From assembly GCF_028583425.1 (NCBI RefSeq), contig NC_072801.1:58357766-58421765 (forward strand): DNA of 64,000 nt, read 5' to 3'. This DNA comes from Eublepharis macularius. Its lineage: Eukaryota > Chordata > Lepidosauria > Squamata > Eublepharidae. The translations under genes were made by a program, and so were the position numbers. The notes beneath the pieces are model-generated. The model searched no databases, was not told the origin of the DNA, and saw only the letters and a list, made by a program, of their open reading frames with translations. Positions 57,201 through 64,000 of this stretch are shown here, in pieces (position 1 is the stretch's first letter; each line of letters opens with the position of its first letter).

Positions 57201-60200
57201 AAGGTGGAATTAGTACAAATTCCATTGCCAATAAAAGCCTCTTTCTCCCCTCCTTCATGTAACCCAGATAATTTGGTCTGTCTTGCTGCAGCCCACATGT
57301 TAGTTGCTGGCCAGACTCATACGGGAAAAAGCAGCCTTTTAAGCACTGAATAGATCCATTGACTATTCAATTAGATACAGAATTTATTTAAAGTAGTGGT
57401 CTATGGACTTGGATTCATCAATGCACAAATAGAAACATAAGGAGCCTTAGCACAATTCTGCTGGCACGATATCTTGCACTTCCCTCCCTATATATTTCCC
57501 AGAAACTGATTGCGTAGGATCTCATGCAAGAGGAAACTAAAGTGGGGATACAGTAATTTTGATTTAGTGCAAGACCTTGCACAAGCAGAAATTTTGCACT
57601 GGATCCAACCCATGATCTTATGGGAATGCCTACAGCTAAGAAACTTGAGGCCCTGTACAGCCACTGAAACAGGTTTCAGAGCTTTCCCCTTAGACCTAGT
57701 GGCCTTCACCAGCCTAATTCCAATGCTTCAGTAGTTTTTAAATTGTGAAAAAATATTCTTGTACAGGGTCAAGTGGAAGTATACAGATATGGTTCTACCA
57801 GCATGTAATAACTTAACATCAAAGGCATTCATAAATGTTAATTTTTAAAAAGATAGTTATTGTATCAATCTAATCCAATTCCTTTACATATTTTAGATTA
57901 ACTTCCTGCAAGTATTCACTTTTGGGTTATATGTTTACTTTCCTATGAGTGCAATGGTCAATTGGTTCAATGCCCATGTAAGACAGAAATGTGTTAGTTA
58001 GTTTTTTTATTTACAAGATTTCTTTAAAAATAAAAAGACTTGAAAATATGGGTAACAGCTAGCCTAGACATCAGAGAGTAGACAGTAAATGGCAGATCTA
58101 AGTAAGGAAGTAAGGACGGATGGAAGAAAGGATGGACGGACAGATGGAAGAGGCTCCCCAAGGATCAGTGATATTTAATTTGCTCTTAAATGACCTTGAT
58201 TAGGAGATGATCAGCCAAGTTTGGCATGTGACACCATATTATTTAGTATGGTTAAAATCAAATAGGGGTTGTGAAGAGCTCCAAAAAGATTGCTCTAAAC
58301 TGGGTGAACAGGCAACGCCAGGGCAAATGAGATTTATTTCAAGTGCAAAGTGATACACATTAGGGTGAAGAATCTCTGCTTTAATTATACAATGATAAGA
58401 TCTAAACTGAGAGCTGCTGACCAGAAAAAATATCTAGGAGTCATAGGAGATAGCTCAGTGAAAATGCCAGCCTAATATGAAGTTAGTCGTGAATAAGGCA
58501 AATTCTATTCTAGGGAAGATTAGGAAAAGGATTAAAAACAAGACCGTTGGTATTATAATAGCCTTGCATCTGCTTATGGGATGACAGCATTTGCAATACT
58601 GAGTAGAGTTTCAGTCATCATATCTCAAGAAAGATACTGCAGTGCTGGAAAAGGTACAGAAAAGATGAACTAAAGTGTCTGAGATGGTGGAGCATCTTTC
58701 CCATTTGGAAAGGTTAAGGAGTTTTGGCTTTTTAAGTAAAGATGGGACATGACAGAGGCTTACAGATCTACGCATGAGGGTGGAGAAAGGGGCTAGAGAT
58801 AACTTTTTCTCTGTTTCCCGTAACAATGGCATTCGAGGGCACCCAATGAACTTGACAAGCCATAGATTTAGGACAGACAAAAGGAAATACTTCTTCCCTC
58901 AAAGTAATTAAATTGTGCAACTCACTGCCAGCTTGTTGTGATGGCCACTAGTTTAGTTAGGAAAACAGACCGATCAGTAGCCATGGCAATGGGCAGCCCA
59001 ATCCTAAGTGGGGGGCTGGAAAGCGCTCAGGGAGAGGACTAAGGCTTGCGCAGGCATAACTCACACTTACGTGGACATAACCTCCACTTCGCTAGAGGCA
59101 CGTTTGGTGGCCAGACGGAGGCATAAGTGTGGCGCAAGTTTCTACACCGGTGCTGGAGGGGGCGGGGGGCAGGCCATGAATTAGTTGGCTTCCAAAGCTG
59201 CCCCAGGCCTGGGAATGCCCCTTGCAGCGGCAAAAAATTAGGCCACAATAAAGGAGTAGCCCATAGGCACCCATTGAATGGGAACTCTCAGGCCCCCTTC
59301 CTGGCACCCAGCCCCGCCCACACGGCTCAACGGGGCATAAGATGGCAACTACCATGAAGACCAATCAGCGTGCACCCCCATAGTGGACAAGTCCCCCTCC
59401 ATGCACTGAATCAGCTCCCTGGGCACTCTACATAACTCCCGGCGGCGCCACCCATGAACCCAGGTAAGTAGGGAGGTGGCTGAAGGCTCTGCTGGCAGTC
59501 CCCTGCCACAAGAACTTAGAGGGCAAGGTGGGAGAGTGGGTGCTCATGGTGGCAGGCCATGAGTACACTGGGGGGACTTAGTGGAAAACAGGGAGTAGTT
59601 TGCACTCACTCAAGGGAAGAATAGCAAAGTCCAGAATGTCTGACTAACAAGAACCACCCAAGTTCTCTTGCAGGTTATCTTGACTCCGGAGTCCCAGCTC
59701 AAGAAGGGGAAAGGGAGCACTGACAGGTAAGAAGGAGCTGGGGCAGCAGCTACTCCAGCTCGCTGATTTGTGCCAGCAGCCCCCCTCACCTGAACTTTCC
59801 AAAATGCCAACCTCTGCAGATGAGGCTCGCCAATGAGGGGACAGTGGCAGTGCCTGCCTGCCAAGAAAACTGCTCTTGACGCAGCCTTTGGGGAGGAGGC
59901 ACCAGCTATCCATTTGGGAGCTCTGTTCAGATTCCCTCAGCCGGGGCCCCTCATGGCAGAGATGGAAGTACGGCCACAGGTCAGGTTGACTGGGTGTTCA
60001 TAACTCCCTATTGATGGAGGGTGCTCAGCCCCTTGACTTTCTCCCTCACAGGATAAGACCATCCCGATGCAGAGCACTTTCTCACCAGAGAGTCATGCTG
60101 CAGGCTGCACCTGCGACACTGGAGCCGCCACCGCCACCGCTGCTCCCAACCATGGACACCCTCTCAAAACGTTGTAGACTGGATTGGCCTTGGACCGGGC

Positions 60201-62792
60201 TGGGTCCCTTGCCACACATGTGTCTGTTTCCCTTGGAGGCAGGTCGCAATTGGTCAGGGAGACCATGTTGCATGGCTGTTCCAGCCTCTGGTGATCCTCC
60301 ACGAGTGCCATACAGGTCCAGCCCCGGGAGCAGTTCCCCAAGGCAGCCCGCATCTCTACCTTGCCCCTGTGAGTGCAGGATGAGAAATGAGTTTTGTGGC
60401 CCTGACTGCTGCACAAACTGCCTTTGCTCCCTTTCCAGTTGAGGGACATTGGCAAGACACATGTCCAGACAACCTCTTCACCTTTTCCAGTTTAATAAAA
60501 TGTGTTGAAAAACAAACTGCTTGTCTGTCTGCTCACCTATAAATGACAGTAGGCCCCCCAACTCCCCGTAGGGATGTCTTTTCACACATCCTGGTGAATG
60601 ATTCCTGGCTCAAGGCTGGGATGGATGAGGTGGGCTCTGCTGCCGGGAGGAGCAGGTGTCCAGTGGCGCCTTGGGGGCCCATCCAGCTTCCCTGCCCCTT
60701 TCCCCCTCTCAATGTAACTTCAAGGTGGGAATTGTAGTGTGGCCCGTGTATGCCTGGTGGGGTGGGGCGGGGCGGGGCATCACTGAGGACTCACATTCTC
60801 TGATAGACAGAGTTGCTGGCAACTGATAAGCCAGGCAGATGACCCCTGCATGTGGGGAAAGGGGAGGTGCCCAGAGGTGGGGGATGTGGAATGCCATCTT
60901 GGAATCTCTGGGGCTCCTCTGGGAGGCTGGACCACCCTCCTTTTCGCAGTTTGTGGAGGTAGGGATGGTGTTGGGAAATCTGGTGCAGGGGGTGAGGTGG
61001 ATGATGGCCCCTGGAGCAGTTTCTCTGGTCCCACAGGCAATCTGTCCATTCTGGGGGGCATCACCTCAGGACCGTAGCATGGCTCTCGAGGTCTAACTCG
61101 CGTTCTCCTTGCATCTTTGTGAAGCAGTGATATGTTCAAATGGCGCTGCAAGTCCATAGGCATTTGTTGCTTCCATCATCTCCAATGGGCCTTCTGGCCT
61201 CTCATGTGGTTGCCAATGAGCACTCCTGACATTCACTAAAGAACCTGCCCACCACCTGCCTCTTCAGGACCTGGGGGCTGATCCCAAGTGCTGCAGGCTG
61301 TGAGTGCAACCCTTGCCAGGTCCTGCCGCCTTTCTGGGCTCACTTTTCACAGAGGGGGTGCATCTCCCAGGGCGCAGCATTGGCAGAGGTGGTGAGGGTT
61401 GCAAGCGAGTGGTATTTCTGCCACCAGTTTGCCCCTTGTTGGGAACGGGGTCGGATGAGCAGGTGGGCAAGCACCCTGTCTGCACCATCAGTGCCCCACC
61501 CCCTGGGGTGGGGCTCCTCTCAGGGCAGGCACCTCTGCTGGACTGCAGCAAGCTCAATCATGGAAGGCAACCGGGGACAGGAAACACGGCCTCGGACTGG
61601 CTACGCTTTCCCCTGCCACTCACAGTGCTGTCAACTGTTGCCGCCCTGAAATTGGTCAATCCTGGATGCGTTGCCTGGGCACTCTTGAATGTGCCTTGCA
61701 GGGCTCAGCTGGCTGGCCCAGCTCTCCCACAAAAGTCCTTAGGAAGCAGATGAGTGGTGCTGCATTTACACTGATGTGTAGTCGCAGGCGCCAGACGAGG
61801 CCTTAGGATTGCACTGTAAATATTCAGAAGCAGTGAACTTCTGAACAGCAGTGCTGGAGAAGAATGACAGGCATCTTGGGCTTCTGTGTTGCTGCTTGTC
61901 AGCCTTTGGCTGGTAATTGTGTGAGCACAGGATGCCGGATTCAACGGACCACAGGTCTAATCCAATGTAGCTGCTCTTAAATCCACTGCGGAGAGAGCCA
62001 GTGAAAGACCAGAAGCGCAAGAAATAGTCTCTAGTTTCTGAGCCTCTTAACAAGTGTACTTGAAGATGGCCATTTTTTTAAAGAAATATTTTATTAACTG
62101 CATGAATTTTTACTATATTAACCTTGAACAAGCCCTGACCTGGATAGCCCAGGTAAGCCTGATCTCGATGGATCTCAGAAGCTAAGCAGGTTTGGCCTTG
62201 GTTGGTATGGATGGGAGACCTCCAATGAAGACCAGGGTTGCAGAGGCAGGTAATGGCAAACCAGCACTGTTAGTATCTTGCCATGAAAACCCTGCCAGGG
62301 GTTGCCATAAGTCAGCTATGACTTGAGGGCACTCTCCACCACAAAACGTGAACAAAATGGGATTTTGAAAAGAAAATGCATATTAGATGGTGTAGTATAT
62401 CTTTAAAATAATGTTCTCTCCCGTGTAAGAGTGCTTAAACATTCATAAAGTGTTATATCCCACTGGAGGTTCATAAAACTTAGAAGAAAGGATACAACAA
62501 CAAGGGAGGGAGGAACAGCATGTTTCAGTTCTGCATGACAAAAAGTTTCATGAGGCAGCCTGAAGCACACAGGTCTGACTCTCTCTCCTAAAGACAGCTG
62601 GAAGTTTTGCCAGGGCAGCGGAAAGGATCGGGTACAATGGGAAATGCCACTCACCTTGGCTAAGCTGTTCGTTGCTTTCGCTCGGCACCATGGGAAGCTC
62701 TCTGCTGGGCATGCTCTCTGAGTGGTTCATGCAGGGCTGTTCCAAGCTATCGGTGCTCTCTCTGGGGAGGTAAGTTCTATCAGCCATGAGAG
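51015..62792 (-). CDS. SH2B1: SH2B1 (SH2B adaptor protein 1), 3' part of gene with SH2 domain and two C-termini
   Basis: SH2B1 is a cytoplasmic adaptor that binds phosphotyrosines on JAK2 and on insulin, leptin and neurotrophin receptors and strengthens their signalling. Six exons with GT-AG ends are visible. They encode the linker ([17 protein letters not shown]), the Ser-rich segment [20 protein letters not shown], the SH2 domain from [16 protein letters not shown] through [15 protein letters not shown] to [13 protein letters not shown], and two alternative C-termini. Skipping exon E gives the alpha-type tail ending [10 protein letters not shown]. Including it gives a beta-type tail ending DCVTEHLS. 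The dimerisation and PH-domain exons lie beyond the right edge. The gene looks intact. SH2B2 and SH2B3 are excluded by the linker text and by synteny with ATP2A1. Confidence 0.95.
52888..53150. mobile_element. Palindromic retroposon-like element (235 bp) with 14-bp TSD
   Basis: The body 52902-53136 folds on itself: GTTGTGGGTTTTCCGGGCTG in the left arm is mirrored by CAGCCCGGAAAACCCACAAC in the right, as is the AAGATGCCAGCCACAGC stem. It is flanked by the perfect direct repeat TTCCCTACCAATGT (52888-52901 and 53137-53150). The sequence is a familiar amniote repeat, but its class is uncertain. Confidence 0.82.
53433..54401. mobile_element. hAT element (953 bp, TAGACATGG ends) with perfect TSD
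   Basis: The body 53441-54393 has the left end TAGACATGGTCACAAAACGG, and the right end read inversely is TAGACATGGGCACGAATCGA. Perfect 8-bp TSD CTGCTCAG (53433-53440 and 54394-54401). The subterminal regions are packed with ACGAAAC/GTTTCG motifs, which may be transposase-binding sites. The middle (about 53.6-54.2 kb) is unrelated to the repeats and has no known protein. Confidence 0.9.
54758..54860 (-). repeat. tRNA-related SINE fragment
   Basis: AATATGAAGCTGCTTTACAC and CAGACTGCTGGCCCACC match the 5' part of the unit at 17142-17346 as read on the plus strand. Confidence 0.45.
55315..55423 (-). CDS. SH2B1: SH2B1 exon E (109 nt, alternative, beta-type)
   Basis: Encodes [20 protein letters not shown], then [16 protein letters not shown] plus GT, comparable with GREQAGS...ASDCV of mammalian SH2B1 beta. 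Acceptor ...TCTGTCACAG, donor GTAAGT. The donor overlaps an in-frame stop (GTG TAA), so retention of the next intron would end the protein at DCV. Its length of 109 nt is not a multiple of three, which shifts the frame of exon F. Confidence 0.88.
55705..55876 (-). CDS. SH2B1: SH2B1 exon D (172 nt, C-terminal half of SH2 domain)
   Basis: Encodes [20 protein letters not shown], then [20 protein letters not shown] and [17 protein letters not shown] plus one base G. Acceptor ...TGTCACCAG, donor GTGAGAAC. The phase-1 end can join either exon E (giving Gly) or exon F (giving Glu). Confidence 0.97.
55979..56205 (-). CDS. SH2B1: SH2B1 exon C (227 nt, N-terminal half of SH2 domain)
   Basis: Starts [20 protein letters not shown] and continues through [20 protein letters not shown] to [16 protein letters not shown]. 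The FLVR motif holds the Arg that binds phosphotyrosine. Acceptor ...CTTGTCTCAG, donor GTAAGCAC, phase 0 at the 3' end. Confidence 0.97.
56579..56767 (-). CDS. SH2B1: SH2B1 exon B (189 nt, Ser/Pro-rich linker)
   Basis: Encodes [20 protein letters not shown] then [20 protein letters not shown] and PIDEGPF... to ETPDAT plus one base. Acceptor ...GCTTGTAG, donor GTAATGG. It corresponds to the low-complexity region just before the SH2 domain. Many residues match the mammalian protein. Confidence 0.95.
56868..57112 (-). repeat. tRNA-derived SINE with L2-like tail, minus orientation
   Basis: The plus strand reads ATACTCCGCCTTTCTCCCCA ... CACAACAACCTTGTGAGGTA ... TCTAACCACTACACCACACT, the exact reverse of the SINE layout seen at 11761-11990. 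Confidence 0.85.
58180..58993 (+). mobile_element. CR1/L3-type LINE, 5' portion of a split copy
   Basis: CAAAGTGATACACATTAGGG, TAGAGTTTCAGTCATCATAT, GAAAAGGTACAGAAAAG, GATGGGACATGACAGAGG and GACAAAAGGAAATACTTCTT follow the order of the RT 3' region of CR1/L3 elements. The match stops at 58993 where the GC-rich insertion begins and resumes at 61817. Confidence 0.75.
58994..61816. mobile_element. 2.8-kb GC-rich insertion with short inverted ends, probable DNA transposon
   Basis: The left end reads CAGCCCAATCCTAAG, and the right end read inversely is CAGTGCAATCCTAAG. The sequence between is GC-rich, unlike its surroundings, and splits a CR1 LINE. Flanking 8-mers (GCAATGGG and TAAATATT) do not match, so a TSD is not proven. 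Inside, on the + strand, are a strong donor (CAG|GTAAGT at 59463/59464), an acceptor after TTTCTCCCTCACAG (60051) and AATAAA (60494-60499) followed by a TGTCTG-rich stretch. A 143-codon frame at 60011-60442 is Pro- and Cys-rich with no recognised domain. Confidence 0.55.
60757..60778 (+). other. G-quadruplex-prone tract
   Basis: Four GGGG runs separated by single bases lie on the plus strand, the non-gene strand of SH2B1, inside the 2.8-kb insertion. Confidence 0.8.
61817..62050 (+). mobile_element. CR1/L3-type LINE, 3' portion of the split copy
   Basis: TAAATATTCAGAAGCAGTGA, GCTGGTAATTGTGTGAGCAC and CAGGATGCCGGATTCAACGG continue the CR1/L3 3' end, in the same orientation and at the point where the part at 58180-58993 stops. 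Confidence 0.65.
62131..62345 (+). repeat. 5S-rRNA-derived SINE, near full length
   Basis: After a lead with CTGACCTGGATAGCCCAGG it holds GATCTCAGAAGCTAAGCAGG, GGCCTTGGTTGGTATGGAT and GGGAGACCTCC, close to 5S rRNA with its internal promoter. The AGACCAGGGTTGCAGAGG body and a TAAGTCAGCTATGACTTGAG tail follow. Confidence 0.88.
62655..62792 (-). CDS. SH2B1: SH2B1 exon A (linker between PH and SH2 domains)
   Basis: Encodes [19 protein letters not shown] then [20 protein letters not shown] and NEQLSQ, ending in one base before GTGAGTGG. It aligns with the TRENTDSLEL...ESNDRLSQ region of the mammalian protein. The 5' end is uncertain: the acceptor may be TTTTAG at 62793, or CAG ahead of 62829, which has a better pyrimidine tract and stays in frame. 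Confidence 0.85.
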
Positions 62793-64000
62793 CTAAAACA
62801 GAATCTCCATGTACAGAGACAGTATATACCTGAGTAATAAACTTCAGGAACAAACAACAGGGGAAAATGGTCACTTTCATGCCCCGCTTATGAGCTTCCC
62901 ACAGACATCTCATCATCTGCCATTGGAAACAGAATGCTGAACTAGATAGACCTGTTGTCTGATTTCTTAAATGATTATTATACAAGGATCAGAAAACAAC
63001 CCTCTCATTCGTAAAGAAGGCCAGTCAGGTTCAGTGCAACATACCCCAGGCCCATGCATTCCTGAATGTCTGCCAGCCATGAACGCATCTGTAGTGAGTC
63101 AACCGTCTCAAGGATATACTCCAAGGAACTTGACAGCTGGAGCAGGGAGGAGGAAACAAAATCTGTAAATATCAAGTGGCCAGGAGGCCTACTCCTAAAC
63201 CCCCATCCAAGAAAAACAAAGGAAGCATCAGTCTGTGAGAAAGGGAACCACAGTGAAGGTTAGGAAACAGTTTATGGAAAGCACTGTAAAGAACTATTGA
63301 GATCAAATGCAGTTTTAATGGAAATACTTCAAGAGTCACCATGAAAACATAAGTTGATAAAAAGGGCTGATTCACAGACTATTATCTTAGCAAGGAAAGA
63401 CCAAGAATCAAGCTCATGTCTTCTCTGTTCCGGCTGTCAGTCGCAAGCAGCCACTACTGGTAGCAGTGACTAGAGAGCTCTTTTGGCAACCTTGTCTTGC
63501 TCTATGCCCGTCTAGAAAAGATTCCTATCTACCACAGGTGTTCATTCATAGTTATTGGCTGAATTCCCTGTATGTTCTGATGAGCTGTTCTCTCTCCTGA
63601 GAAATGATTAGTACTCCCCACCCCAGCAAAGACATGAGAAAAAGTTGCTAGGGTGAGAGAAGTCTGCTTGAGGAAATCAGCCAGTCCTGGAATAAGTAAG
63701 GGAGTGCTGAAAAAGAGCAGGTGTGGGGTGAACATTCAGCTGTGGATTCCTCTTCGTCAGAAATGGAGGACAATAGGAAAAGGAAATACGCGCTAAAACC
63801 CAAGCTTGCATTGGCTGCTGGTGGAAAGAAGCTTTATTGCTTCTTTTGAAAGCCAGAGCCAGCAGAAAAGATATCCACTTTCTTGTATTTCTCTTGCTGA
63901 GAATACTTCGACAGGTTTAAAAAGCATGTTTTGTGGTGTCTACTCAAAAACACATGAGCTTCAACAGATTTTGATCAGGCAAGCAAACCAAATCACAAAG
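62793..64000 (-). other. SH2B1: SH2B1 intron upstream of exon A, truncated by window edge
   Basis: I see no PH-domain exon and no recognised repeat here. Confidence 0.6.

Larger units (their letters stand above)
56768..62654 (-). other. SH2B1: SH2B1 intron between exons A and B (5.9 kb)
   Basis: Holds a tRNA-derived SINE in minus orientation, a CR1/L3 LINE split by a 2.8-kb GC-rich insertion, and a 5S-derived SINE near the exon-A side. Confidence 0.75.

Noticed and set aside
60011..61163. Frames of 120-149 codons in the GC-rich insertion as ordinary host genes
   Set aside because: None has a recognised domain and several overlap on both strands. The whole block behaves as an insertion in a LINE. 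Its transcription-like signals are kept only as a finding.
62131..62345. A functional 5S rRNA gene
   Set aside because: The 5S-like part is diverged, continues into a SINE body and BovB-like tail, and related copies lie elsewhere in the window.
62793..62829. Definite extension of SH2B1 exon A upstream to 62829
   Set aside because: The extra frame ([13 protein letters not shown]) does not resemble the known linker. It is kept only as an alternative acceptor.

Overview
The window is vertebrate nuclear DNA from a squamate reptile, probably a lizard; the species cannot be fixed from sequence alone. The evidence is short phase-consistent exons in long repeat-filled introns, a 3' end of an RTE/BovB-type LINE, CR1/L3 and L2 LINE relics, 5S-rRNA-derived and tRNA-derived SINEs, a Penelope-like GIY-YIG relic, and many small hAT-type elements with perfect 8-bp target-site duplications (TSDs).

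Two genes are supported, both on the minus strand. ATP2A1 (SERCA1, the fast-muscle sarcoplasmic reticulum Ca2+ pump) runs from its start codon at 20666 down to 379 and continues past the left edge. Eleven coding exons totalling 1287 nt give residues 1-429, including the Ca2+ ligand Glu309 and the phosphorylated Asp351. SH2B1 (an SH2 adaptor of JAK2, insulin and leptin signalling) enters from the right edge; its last six coding exons lie between 62792 and 51015. Its N-terminal and PH-domain exons lie beyond 64000. The order SH2B1 then ATP2A1 in the same direction matches the mammalian neighbourhood (human 16p11.2), which supports the SERCA1 rather than SERCA2 or SERCA3 assignment. I found no convincing gene in the roughly 29 kb between them; what can be recognised there is mainly transposon relics.

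Layout: 1-20666 ATP2A1 (7-kb intron 5, repeat-rich introns 3 and 4); about 20880-21000 a possible promoter; 21-50 kb intergenic DNA with hAT, CR1, L2, RTE and PLE relics and several near-perfect palindromes; about 50.1-51.0 kb probable SH2B1 3' UTR; 51015-62792 the SH2B1 SH2 domain and alternative C-termini; 62793-64000 upstream intron.

Main points of interest: the SH2B1 terminal exon is read in two frames for alpha- and beta-type C-termini; an intron splits a SERCA exon that I remember as single in human genes, directly after Glu309; one hAT copy in ATP2A1 intron 4 holds three further insertions, each with a perfect 8-bp TSD; two families of hairpin elements carry 13-14-bp TSDs like retroposons; and a 2.8-kb GC-rich insertion with splice and poly(A)-like signals splits a CR1 LINE inside SH2B1.
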